Shown: positions 1-5,915 of the stretch, one piece after another
Layout: every line of letters starts with the position of its first letter
How positions within the stretch are numbered: position 1 is the first letter of the stretch
NCBI GenBank assembly: GCA_946482565.1
Contig: CAMLSB010000110.1
Span: forward strand, 1-6,391
Direction: 5' to 3'
Length of the DNA: 6,391 nucleotides
Source of the DNA: an uncultured Lysobacteraceae bacterium
GTDB taxonomy: Bacteria; Pseudomonadota; Gammaproteobacteria; Xanthomonadales; Xanthomonadaceae
Notes under the pieces: model-generated
What the model was told of the DNA's origin: nothing
Database searches by the model: none
What the model saw: only the letters and a program-made list of their open reading frames with translations
Program-made: the position numbers and the translations under genes

Positions 1-98
1 TCGACAAGGTCGACGAATCGGACTTCGGCAAGTTCGGCTGGGTGGTCGATCCGGAGGGCAACAAGGTCGAACTCTGGGAACCGCCGGAAGGGATGTGA
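1..98 (+). CDS. VOC/glyoxalase-family protein, 3' end only
   Basis: This is the last 31 codons of a gene that begins before the window; the first complete codon is at position 3 and the TGA stop is at 96-98. The visible C-terminus contains FGWVVDPEGNKVELWEPP, the typical last beta strands of vicinal-oxygen-chelate (glyoxalase/bleomycin-resistance) domains. There the DPxGNxxELW stretch normally contributes a metal- or substrate-side glutamate. The enzyme activity cannot be assigned from this fragment because VOC proteins include isomerases, dioxygenases and binding proteins. The following CPBP gene starts 37 bases after the stop on the same strand, so co-transcription is possible. Confidence 0.72.
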   Translation, partial: DKVDESDFGKFGWVVDPEGNKVELWEPPEGM

Positions 99-103
99 AT
101 CGA

Positions 104-139
104 ATGCGGGACTCCGACCTGCGGGACTCCGACTCGTGA
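104..139 (+). CDS. Possible 11-codon leader ORF overlapping the CPBP gene start
   Basis: ATG at 104 opens a frame reading MRDSDLRDSDS and stopping with TGA at 137-139. The stop overlaps the GTG start of the next gene (136-138) in a GTGA junction. A purine-rich stretch, GGAAGGG at 86-92, lies about 11 bases before the ATG and could act as a distant ribosome binding site, while the GTG at 136 has only a weak GGGA upstream. Ribosomes finishing this frame could therefore restart on the CPBP gene. The peptide consists of two copies of an RDSD unit made by the 15-bp tandem duplication. It may be a chance frame; there is no codon evidence at this length. Confidence 0.25.
   Translation: MRDSDLRDSDS
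105..134. repeat. 15-bp tandem direct repeat, two copies
   Basis: Two adjacent copies, 105-119 and 120-134, read TGCGGGACTCCGACC and TGCGGGACTCCGACT, matching at 14 of 15 positions. They lie between the VOC stop codon and the GTG start of the CPBP gene. The period is a multiple of three, so the duplication keeps the small leader frame open. A slippage duplication is the simplest origin. Confidence 0.9.
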
Positions 140-861
140 ACACGCTGGTCTTTTCGCTTGCGTTCGCCGGCTGCGCGCTCCTGGCCGCGCTGCTCGCCAA
201 GGCCTTCGACCGGCGCATCGCGATCGCCGGGGCGCTGCTGTTCGCCGCCTATCTCGCCCTCGACGACTTGGCCACCGGGCTGCCGCATCTCGTGCCGGCG
301 CTGCACTTCCTGCCGGGCGAGTGGAACTGGTCGGGCAAGCTGCTGAGCCTGGCGTTCTCGGCACTCGTCATCGTCGCGTTGCGCATGTCGCCCGAGGCGG
401 TAGGGCTGCGGCTGCGGCAGGAACATGCGCGCACGGGCTGGATCGCGATCGGATTGTTCATCGTCTGGGGCGCGTGCCTGGGCCTGCTGTTCAAGCCGGG
501 CGTGCCGGATGCGGAAACGCTCGCGTTCCAGGCGACGATGCCCGGCCTCGCGGAGGAGATCGCGTATCGCGGCATCGCGCCCGCGCTGCTGCTGTCGCTG
601 TGGCCGCGCAAGCCGCACGTCGACGGGATCCCGTGGGCGGTGATCGTCGCGACGTCGGTGCTGTTCGGGCTGTGGCACGCGTTGAGCTACGCGGACGGCC
701 GCTTTGGTTTCGACCTGATGTCGGGGCTGTTCCCGTTCCTCGGCAGCCTGCCGGGCGGCTGGCTGCGCTTCAGGACGAAGAGCCTGCTGGTCCCGATCGC
801 GGGTCACGCGCTGGCGAACGTGGCGTTCCACGTCGCAGGCGGGCTGGTGGCCGGCGGATGA
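136..861 (+). CDS. CPBP family intramembrane glutamic endopeptidase
   Basis: A 241-residue polytopic membrane protein of the CPBP (CAAX protease and bacteriocin-processing, Abi) family. The three family motifs are present in order: EEIAYRG at 140-146 (EExxxR, with the catalytic glutamates), FGLWH at 177-181 (FxxxH), and HALAN at 224-228 (HxxxN/B). Hydrophobic segments lie near residues 3-22, 27-43, 66-83, 101-119, 166-182 and 215-238. Family members cleave prenylated or other peptides inside the membrane; the substrate here is unknown. The start is GTG at 136, chosen because it gives an N-terminal membrane segment and no upstream ATG is in frame. Its stop overlaps the ATG of the acetyltransferase gene (ATGA at 858-861), suggesting translational coupling. 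A role in phage abortive infection cannot be inferred from the family name. Confidence 0.9.
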   Translation: MNTLVFSLAFAGCALLAALLAKAFDRRIAIAGALLFAAYLALDDLATGLPHLVPALHFLPGEWNWSGKLLSLAFSALVIVALRMSPEAVGLRLRQEHARTGWIAIGLFIVWGACLGLLFKPGVPDAETLAFQATMPGLAEEIAYRGIAPALLLSLWPRKPHVDGIPWAVIVATSVLFGLWHALSYADGRFGFDLMSGLFPFLGSLPGGWLRFRTKSLLVPIAGHALANVAFHVAGGLVAGG

Positions 862-1409
862 AGGACGACATGGAGATCCGGCCGTTCGCGACGGGCGACG
901 CGCCGGCGCTGCATGCGGCGGTGCGCGACTCGATCGCGTCGCTGTCGCGGCTGTTCCCGTGGTGCAGCGCGGACTACGCGCTCGCCGACGCGGAAGCGCG
1001 GGTGGCAGCGTGCATCGCCGCATGGCGCGACGGCAGCGAGTATCCGTTCGGCATCTTCGCGCACGATGGCGGCGCGGGGCATGGCGGCGGCGAACGGCTG
1101 CTCGGCTGCGTCGGCCTCAATCGCCTCGACCGCGCGGCGCGCAGCGCCAACCTCGGCTACTGGACCAGCGAAGCGTATCGCGGCCGCGGCATCGCCGCGG
1201 AGGCGGCGGCGTGGACCGCGGCGTTCGGCTTCCGCGAGCTCGGGCTGGCGCGCATCGAGATCATCGTGCTGCCGGACAACGCCGCCAGCCAGCGCGTGGC
1301 CGGCAAGCTCGGCGCGGTGCGCGAAGGCATCGTGCCCGGCCGCATCGTGTTCGGGGGCCGGCCGGCCGATGCGGTACTGTTCTCGCTTTCCCCGGGAACC
1401 CCGGCATGA
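858..1409 (+). CDS. GNAT N-acetyltransferase, RimJ/RimL-like
   Basis: A 183-residue acetyl-CoA-dependent acetyltransferase. The N-terminus MEIRPFATGDAPALHA is typical of RimL-type GNAT proteins. The acetyl-CoA pyrophosphate loop is the RGRGIA segment at 108-113, after LGYWTSEAYRG, and is followed by the helix AAEAAAW. NAASQRVAGKLG at 141-152 is the usual N-x-x-S-x-x-x-x-x-K-x-G motif B region. Family members acetylate N-terminal amines of ribosomal proteins or small molecules; the substrate cannot be assigned. Residues 70-81 form a glycine-rich loop (HDGGAGHGGGER) that lengthens the space between two strands. ATG at 858 is preferred because of the ATGA overlap with the upstream stop. ATG at 870 (MEIRPF, 179 residues) is a real alternative, with GAAGGA four bases before it. 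The stop overlaps the crcB start. Confidence 0.88.
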   Translation: MKDDMEIRPFATGDAPALHAAVRDSIASLSRLFPWCSADYALADAEARVAACIAAWRDGSEYPFGIFAHDGGAGHGGGERLLGCVGLNRLDRAARSANLGYWTSEAYRGRGIAAEAAAWTAAFGFRELGLARIEIIVLPDNAASQRVAGKLGAVREGIVPGRIVFGGRPADAVLFSLSPGTPA

Positions 1410-1789
1410 AAGGCATGCTCCTCGTCGGCCTCGGCGGCTTCGCCGGCTCGATCGCGCGCTACAAGCTCGGCGGCCTGGTGCTGCACCTCACCGCGCAGGA
1501 ACGCTTCCCCTGGAGCACCTTCGCGATCAACGTATTCGGCTGCCTGCTGGCGGGTCTGCTCGCGGGCCTGGCCGAGGAGCACGACTTCTTCACTCCCGAC
1601 GCGCGGCTGCTGGTGTTCACCGGGCTGCTGGGCGGCTTCACCACGTTCTCGGCATTCGGCCTGGACGGGCTGTTCCTGCTGCGCCGCGGCGAAACGGCGA
1701 CCGCCCTGCTCTATGCCGGGGGCAGCGTGGTGCTCGGGCTGGCGGCGGCGTGGGTCGGGTTCCGCCTCGTCGGCCTCTGGCCGCGTTAA
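1406..1789 (+). CDS. crcB: Fluoride ion channel CrcB/Fluc
   Basis: A 127-residue membrane protein of the CrcB/Fluc family, which works as a dual-topology dimer exporting fluoride and protecting enolase and pyrophosphatase. The family signatures are present: GGFAGSIARY at 10-19, NVFGCLLAG at 42-50, and GGFTTFSAF at 76-84. TTFS marks the central sodium site and the break in helix 3, and Phe81 and Phe84 match the pore-lining phenylalanine pair. Four membrane segments fit near residues 3-23, 36-57, 66-92 and 98-122, the usual topology and length. ATG at 1406 overlaps the GNAT stop (ATGA), and GGGAA at 1394-1398 is a plausible ribosome binding site. No fluoride riboswitch can lie directly upstream because that DNA is coding. 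The TAA stop opens onto the A tract of the convergent terminator. Confidence 0.95.
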   Translation: MKGMLLVGLGGFAGSIARYKLGGLVLHLTAQERFPWSTFAINVFGCLLAGLLAGLAEEHDFFTPDARLLVFTGLLGGFTTFSAFGLDGLFLLRRGETATALLYAGGSVVLGLAAAWVGFRLVGLWPR

Positions 1790-1814
1790 AAAAAAACCCC
1801 GCCAATGGGCGGGG
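1788..1814 (-). terminator. Rho-independent terminator of the cold-shock gene
   Basis: On the minus strand the transcript forms a 7-bp GC-only stem, CCCCGCC (1797-1803) pairing with GGCGGGG (1808-1814) around a 4-base loop. It is followed by nine consecutive U residues (A tract 1788-1796 on the plus strand). It begins 38 bases past the cold-shock stop codon. In the plus direction the hairpin has no T tract after it, so it should terminate crcB transcription poorly. The U tract shares bases with the crcB TAA stop codon. Confidence 0.93.
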
Positions 1815-1852
1815 CTTCGAAACTGTCCTGCGGTTCGCGCTGGCCAGGCGGC

Positions 1853-2059
1853 TCAGGCCACCGGCTGCACGCCCGATGCCTGGGCGCCCTTGGGGCCCTG
1901 GACGACTTCGTAGCTGACGCGCTGGCCTTCCTGCAGGCTGCGGAAGCCCTTGGAGGCGATGGCGGAGTAATGCACGAACACGTCGGCGCTGCCGTCCTCG
2001 GGGGCGATGAAGCCGAACCCCTTGGCGTCGTTGAACCACTTCACGGTGCCGTACTGCAT
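1853..2059 (-). CDS. Cold-shock protein, CspA family
   Basis: A 68-residue single cold-shock domain that binds single-stranded RNA and DNA and acts as an RNA chaperone. [18 protein letters not shown] carries the RNP1 motif (KGFGFI, 13-18), and DVFVHYSAI carries RNP2 (VFVHY, 27-31). The surface aromatics Trp8, Phe15, Phe17, Phe28, His30 and Tyr31 are all present. Length and ends match the family (usually 66-70 residues, ending near '[13 protein letters not shown]'). ATG at 2059 is preceded by GAGGTC nine bases upstream. The gene follows the phosphorylase gene by 128 bases on the same strand, with its own probable promoter and terminator, so it is likely a monocistronic unit. Whether it is cold-inducible or constitutive cannot be told from the sequence. 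Confidence 0.97.
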   Translation of the reverse strand: MQYGTVKWFNDAKGFGFIAPEDGSADVFVHYSAIASKGFRSLQEGQRVSYEVVQGPKGAQASGVQPVA

Positions 2060-2129
2060 AGCGCTGCTGACCTCGGTCTGGATTGCGGTGGGTGCGCTGG
2101 CGCGTGGGGCAGCCGGGCGCACGGCGCCG

Positions 2130-2159
2130 AGTATGCAAAAGCTGCCGGGGCGCTTGCAA
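2130..2159 (-). promoter_or_regulatory. Probable sigma-70-type promoter for the cold-shock gene
   Basis: In the 128-base gap before the cold-shock gene, the minus strand reads TTGCAA (2159-2154) as a -35-like box, an 18-base spacer that includes TTTTG, and CATACT (2135-2130) as a -10-like box. Transcription would start near 2123 and give a leader of roughly 60 bases, in keeping with the untranslated leaders common for csp genes. The rest of this gap shows no further gene. The match is by eye only. Confidence 0.42.
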
Positions 2160-2187
2160 TCGCCCCCGAGGGACGGGCCGCCGCCGG

Positions 2188-2940
2188 CTACGCGGCGAGG
2201 AGCGCGCCCAGCAGTTTCGAGACGCCGCCGGTGGCGGCGCGGACGTTGGCCAGCACCTCCTCGAGGGTGATCGCTTCGTCCGGGTCGGGGCCGGCGCCGG
2301 CCGCCCAGTTGGCGACGATGGCGAGGCAGGCGTAGTCCAGCCCGAGCTCGCGGGCGAGGCCGGCTTCGGGCATGCCGGTCATGCCGACGAGGTCGCAGCC
2401 GTCGCGGCGCATGCGGGCGATTTCGGCGCGGGTTTCCAGGCGCGGGCCCTGGGTGGCGCCGTAGCAGCCGCCGTCCACCACGGCGACGCCGGACTGGCGG
2501 GCGGCGGCGAGGACTTCGTCGCGCAGGGCGCGGGTGTAGGGCTCGCCGAAGTCGACGTGCAGCACTTCGGTTCCGGGCTCCTCGCACAGGGTGGAGATGC
2601 GGCCCCAGGTGTAGTCGATCAGCTGGTCGGGGCAGCCGAGGGCACCGGGCGGGTAACGCGCGTCGATGCCGCCGACGGTGTTGAGCGCGAGCACGCGGCG
2701 CGCGCCGGCGAGCTGCAGCGCGGCGAGGTTGGCGCGGTAGTTCACGAGGTGCGGCGGCACGCCATGGCCTTCGCCGTGGCGGGCGAGGAAGCCGATGCGG
2801 CGGCCGGCGAACGTGCCGATGCGGACCGGGCCGGACGCGGCGCCGTAGCGGGTCTGCGGCTCGAAGGTCTCGACGTCGGCGAGTTCGGCGAGCGCGTAGA
2901 CGCCGGTGCCGCCGATGACGGCGAGGTCGAGGGCGCTCAC
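2188..2940 (-). CDS. S-methyl-5'-thioinosine phosphorylase (MTAP/PNP family)
   Basis: A 250-residue purine nucleoside phosphorylase of the MTAP/PNP family, acting in the cytosol on 5'-methylthio-nucleosides from polyamine and homoserine-lactone synthesis. Visible motifs are IGGTGVY at 9-15 and RHGEGH at 54-59 (phosphate site), NYRANL at 67-72, [11 protein letters not shown] at 163-173, and GMTGMPEA at 186-193 (ribose and base pocket). Where adenosine-type MTAP enzymes carry the D-Y-D base-binding motif, this protein has Asn211-Trp-Ala213. That change points to a 6-oxopurine substrate, as in the methylthioinosine phosphorylase described from Pseudomonas aeruginosa. The products would be hypoxanthine and methylthioribose-1-phosphate. 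The start is GTG at 2940, overlapping the hpt stop (GTGA 2940-2937). Substrate choice is inferred; the family assignment is firm. Confidence 0.9.
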   Translation of the reverse strand: MSALDLAVIGGTGVYALAELADVETFEPQTRYGAASGPVRIGTFAGRRIGFLARHGEGHGVPPHLVNYRANLAALQLAGARRVLALNTVGGIDARYPPGALGCPDQLIDYTWGRISTLCEEPGTEVLHVDFGEPYTRALRDEVLAAARQSGVAVVDGGCYGATQGPRLETRAEIARMRRDGCDLVGMTGMPEAGLARELGLDYACLAIVANWAAGAGPDPDEAITLEEVLANVRAATGGVSKLLGALLAA

Positions 2941-3503
2941 GCGTCCGCCAGCGCGTAGATCGCGGGCAGGTTGCGGCCCTGCTCGTGGTAGTCCATGCCG
3001 TAGCCGAACACGTAGCGGTCCGGAACATCGAGACCGGCGTAGTCGGCGCACAGGCCGGCGACGCAGCGGTCGTGGCGCTTCACCACCATCGCCGCGATGC
3101 GCACTTCGCGCGCGCCCTCGGCGATGCACCACGCGCGTACCGCGTCGAGGGTGTGGCCTTCGTCGACGATGTCGTCGACCAGCAGCACGCGGCGGCCGCG
3201 CAGCGGCGTCGCCGGGCGGTGCTTCCACGCCAGCTCGCCGCCGCTGGTCGCGCCGCGGTACCGGGTGGCGTGCAGGTAGTCGAACTCCAGGTCCGTCCCG
3301 TGCGCGCCGATGTCGAGCGCGAGCTGGCCGGCGAACGGGAGTGCGCCGTGCATCACCGTGAGGTAGACCGGGCGCTCGCCGGCGTAATCGGCGGCGATGC
3401 GTTGCGCCATGCGCGCGATGGCGGCCTCGATGGTCGCGCGATCGTGGATCAGCTCGGCGGCGGGGAGGACGGCAGCGAGGCCGGGGGTGTGGTCTTGGTT
3501 CAT
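2937..3503 (-). CDS. hpt: Hypoxanthine-guanine phosphoribosyltransferase
   Basis: A 188-residue type I phosphoribosyltransferase that converts hypoxanthine or guanine plus PRPP to IMP or GMP in purine salvage. The PRPP-binding loop is [14 protein letters not shown] at 106-119 with the paired aspartates 110-111. [10 protein letters not shown] at 50-59 is the first pyrophosphate loop, [10 protein letters not shown] at 75-84 the flexible loop, and Lys142 of VVKRH is the expected base-contacting lysine. YVFGYGMDY at 164-172 is the C-terminal hood motif. Length fits the family. ATG at 3503 has no Shine-Dalgarno sequence within reach; it overlaps the stop of a 5-codon frame that itself overlaps the nagZ stop, so translation probably depends on coupling. 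Its own stop overlaps the phosphorylase start, which makes sense because that enzyme supplies hypoxanthine. Confidence 0.95.
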   Translation of the reverse strand: MNQDHTPGLAAVLPAAELIHDRATIEAAIARMAQRIAADYAGERPVYLTVMHGALPFAGQLALDIGAHGTDLEFDYLHATRYRGATSGGELAWKHRPATPLRGRRVLLVDDIVDEGHTLDAVRAWCIAEGAREVRIAAMVVKRHDRCVAGLCADYAGLDVPDRYVFGYGMDYHEQGRNLPAIYALADA

Positions 3504-3517
3504 GCCGGGAGACTCAT
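3500..3517 (-). CDS. Possible 5-codon relay ORF between nagZ and hpt
   Basis: On the minus strand an ATG at 3517-3515 overlaps the nagZ TGA (ATGA 3517-3514). It opens a frame encoding MSLPA whose TGA (3502-3500) overlaps the hpt ATG in a second ATGA. GAAGG (3528-3524) sits six bases before this ATG, a good ribosome binding distance, whereas the hpt ATG has none nearby. The frame may relay ribosomes from nagZ to hpt. At this length chance is a serious alternative. Confidence 0.22.
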   Translation of the reverse strand: MSLPA

Positions 3518-4509
3518 GCGAGGCCTTCGATGCGCGTGCGCGACGCGGTGTAGCGCGCGTCGGCGAGCAGTCCGTCCCAGGCCATCGGGCCGCGGCCGAT
3601 GAGGCCGGTGATGGCGGCGGTGTTGAGTGCCCTGCCCTCCACGGCGGCAAGCGATTCGGGCACGAGCTCGGGATGGCAGACGAGGACGACGTCGCAGCCG
3701 GCGTCGAGGTGCGCGTCGATGCGCGACCGGATCCCGCCGGCGGAGAACGCGGCAGCCATGCCGATGTCGTCGGAGAACACGACGCCGCGGAACTTCATTT
3801 CGTCGCGGAGGATGTCGCCGATCCAGCGCGCCGAATAGCCAGCGGGATCCTTGTCGACCTGCGGATAGACGACGTGCGCCATCATCACCGCGTCGGCGCC
3901 GGCGGCGATGCCGGCTTCGAACGGGACGAGGTCGAGCCTGCGGATTTCATCGAGCGGGCGGTCGTCGATCGCGTCGTCGACGTGCGTGTCTTCCAGCACC
4001 GAGCCGTGGCCGGGGAAATGCTTGAGCGTGGCTGCCATGCCGGCGTCGTGCATGCCCTGCACGTAGGCGCGGGTGAACGCGGCGACGACGTCCGGATCGG
4101 CGGAGAACGCGCGATCGCCGATCGCGCGGTTGCCGCGGCCGAGATCGACGACGGGCGCGAAGCTCAGGTCGACGCCGCTGGCGCGCACTTCGCTGGCCAT
4201 GAGCCAGGCGTGTTCGCGCGCGTCCCGCAGCGCACCGTCGCGGTCCTGCGCGTAGCGCCGGCCGAAGCCTTCGAGCGAGGGCAGCGCGCTGTAGCCGTCG
4301 CGGAAGCGCTGGACGCGGCCGCCTTCCTGGTCGACGCAGACGAGCTGCGGGCGCGGCGCGGCTTCGCGGATCGCCTGCGAGAGTTCGGCGACCTGTGCCT
4401 TCGAGGCGAAGTTGCGCGCGAACAGGATCACGCCGGCGCAGGTGTCGTGCTGCAGCCAGTCGCGTTCCTGCGCGGTGAGTTCGTGTCCGGCGATGCCGAT
4501 TACGAGCAT
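3514..4509 (-). CDS. nagZ: Beta-N-acetylhexosaminidase NagZ (GH3)
   Basis: A 331-residue cytosolic glycoside hydrolase of family GH3 that removes N-acetylglucosamine from anhydro-muropeptides during peptidoglycan recycling. In many Gram-negative bacteria its product signals AmpR-type beta-lactamase control. Motifs in order are VDQEGGRVQR at 59-68, KHFPGHGS at 163-170, the Asp174-Thr-His176 catalytic dyad typical of NagZ enzymes, and FSDDIGM at 245-251, where Asp247 should be the nucleophile. There is no signal peptide, and the length is the usual one for one-domain NagZ (about 330-345). ATG at 4509 follows a ribosome binding site AGAGGA (4523-4518 region) that overlaps the rlmD TAG stop; the gap between the genes is 12 bases. 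The gene is part of the rlmD-nagZ-hpt-phosphorylase string. Confidence 0.96.
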   Translation of the reverse strand: MLVIGIAGHELTAQERDWLQHDTCAGVILFARNFASKAQVAELSQAIREAAPRPQLVCVDQEGGRVQRFRDGYSALPSLEGFGRRYAQDRDGALRDAREHAWLMASEVRASGVDLSFAPVVDLGRGNRAIGDRAFSADPDVVAAFTRAYVQGMHDAGMAATLKHFPGHGSVLEDTHVDDAIDDRPLDEIRRLDLVPFEAGIAAGADAVMMAHVVYPQVDKDPAGYSARWIGDILRDEMKFRGVVFSDDIGMAAAFSAGGIRSRIDAHLDAGCDVVLVCHPELVPESLAAVEGRALNTAAITGLIGRGPMAWDGLLADARYTASRTRIEGLA

Positions 4510-4521
4510 TCTGGAAATCCT

Positions 4522-5910
4522 CTATTCGCTGCGCGGCGTGAACAGCGCGATCGATTCTACGTGGGCGGTGTGGGGAAACATGTCCATGACGCCGGCAGCC
4601 TCGAGCTTCCAGCCGCGTTCGTTGACCAGATAACCGGCGTCGCGGGCCAGCGAGCCGGGGTGGCAACTCACGTAGACGATGCGGCGCAGGCCCTTGAGCG
4701 GCAGCTGCTTGAGGACCGCGTCGGCGCCGGAGCGCGGGGGGTCGAGCAGCAGGCGGTCGAACCCTTCGCGCATCCACGGCTGGCTGCGCAGGTCCTGCGC
4801 GAGGTCGGCGGCATGGAACTGCGCGTTGGCCAGGCCGTTGCGCGCGGCGTTGGCGCGGGCGCGCGCGACGAGGCCGCCGTCGCCCTCGACGCCGACGACC
4901 TCCCGCACGATGCGCGCCAGCGGCAGGGTGAAATTGCCGAGGCCGCAGAACAGGTCGAGCACGCGGTCGCCGGCTTGCGCGTCGAGCAGTTCGAACGCGC
5001 GCGCGATCATCTTCTCGTTGAGGCCGGCGTTGACCTGGATGAAATCGAGCGGGCGGAACTCGAGTTCGATGTCCCACGACGGCAGGCGGAACGCGAGCGC
5101 CGGGTTCGCCGGCCACAGCGGATGCACCGAATCGATGCCGCCGGGCTGCAGGAAGATCGCGAAGCCGTGCGCGCGGCCGAAGGCTTCGAGCGCGGCGCGG
5201 TCGGCTTCGGGCAGCGGCTGCAGGTGGCGGAACACCAGCGCGACGCCGCCGAATTCCGGCGTGGGATCGCCGGCGATGAACTCGACCTGCGGAATGTCGC
5301 GGCGCGCCTGCAGGCCGTCGATCAGCGCGGACAGCGCGCCGATGCGCTCGCCGATCTGCGGGATCACGGTATGGCATTCGCCGATGTCTGCGACGAAACG
5401 CGGATCCTGCTCGCGGAAGCCGACGAGCGTCTTGTCCTTCTTCTCCACGCGCCGCACCGAGAAGCGGCCCTTGCGCCGATAGCCCCAGGCGGTGTCGGTC
5501 AGCGGCGGCAGCACCGTCGCGGACGCGACGTGGCCGATCCGCTCGAGGTTCTCGAGCAGCACGCGCTGCTTGGCGTGGATCTGCTTCGATTCTTCCAGGT
5601 GCTGCAGCGCGCAGCCGCCGCAGGTGCCGAAGTGCGGGCAGCGCGCGGCGACGCGATCGGGCGAGGCCTGCAGCACCTCGAGCGTCTTCGCCTCGTCGAA
5701 GCTGCGGCTGCGCGAGGTCTGCTGCACGCGCACGCGCTCGCCCGGCAGCGCGCCCGAAACAAACACGGCCTTGCCGGTCGCTTGGCCGGCTGGCTGGGCG
5801 GAGCTGGCGCCGGCAGCGGATGCGCCCTCGGGCCGGCGGGCGACGCCGCGGCCGTCATGGCTGAGGTCGAGGATCTCGAGCTCGAAGGGGGTCTGGTCGA
5901 TGCGGGCCAA
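4522..5910 (-). CDS. rlmD: 23S rRNA (uracil-1939-C5)-methyltransferase RlmD
   Basis: A 462-residue SAM-dependent RNA methyltransferase that makes m5U1939 in 23S rRNA. An N-terminal TRAM domain (about 6-80) is followed by iron-sulfur ligands Cys91, Cys97, Cys100 (CPHFGTCGGC) and Cys179 (GECH). The catalytic domain has DLFCGLGNF at 319-327 (SAM), DPPRSG at 390-395, catalytic Cys416 in YVSCHPGS, and Glu452 in HTAHVES. Residues 28-46 are an Ala/Ser/Gly/Gln-rich insertion inside the TRAM domain. The start is TTG at 5910: the sequence ARIDQTPF right after it fits the family N-terminus, no in-frame ATG exists upstream before a stop inside the palindrome (5973), and no Shine-Dalgarno sequence precedes it. 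Only five bases separate it from the 79-bp palindrome. The enzyme appears intact; its expression may be altered. Confidence 0.95.
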   Translation of the reverse strand: MARIDQTPFELEILDLSHDGRGVARRPEGASAAGASSAQPAGQATGKAVFVSGALPGERVRVQQTSRSRSFDEAKTLEVLQASPDRVAARCPHFGTCGGCALQHLEESKQIHAKQRVLLENLERIGHVASATVLPPLTDTAWGYRRKGRFSVRRVEKKDKTLVGFREQDPRFVADIGECHTVIPQIGERIGALSALIDGLQARRDIPQVEFIAGDPTPEFGGVALVFRHLQPLPEADRAALEAFGRAHGFAIFLQPGGIDSVHPLWPANPALAFRLPSWDIELEFRPLDFIQVNAGLNEKMIARAFELLDAQAGDRVLDLFCGLGNFTLPLARIVREVVGVEGDGGLVARARANAARNGLANAQFHAADLAQDLRSQPWMREGFDRLLLDPPRSGADAVLKQLPLKGLRRIVYVSCHPGSLARDAGYLVNERGWKLEAAGVMDMFPHTAHVESIALFTPRSE

Positions 5911-5915
5911 CGGCG

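Noticed and set aside
136..861. CPBP ('Abi') protein as a phage-defence gene
   Set aside because: The family name is historical; the neighbours are housekeeping or stress genes and no defence partner is present.
321..1409. 362-residue frame suggesting an N-terminal extension of the GNAT protein
   Set aside because: The first 179 residues overlap the CPBP gene out of frame and are Arg/Ala-rich shadow sequence; the GNAT domain begins at the ATGA junction at 858.
1380..1410. Fluoride riboswitch in front of crcB
   Set aside because: The region is coding for the GNAT protein and the genes overlap by four bases; no riboswitch-like fold or spacing is visible.
959..1789. 276-residue frame suggesting a fusion to CrcB
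   Set aside because: Only the last 127 residues resemble a protein family; the upstream part is a shadow of the GNAT gene.
2141..2187. Terminator after the phosphorylase gene
   Set aside because: Only short GC-rich self-complementary pieces are present (CCC-TCG-GGG type) with no T tract on the minus strand.
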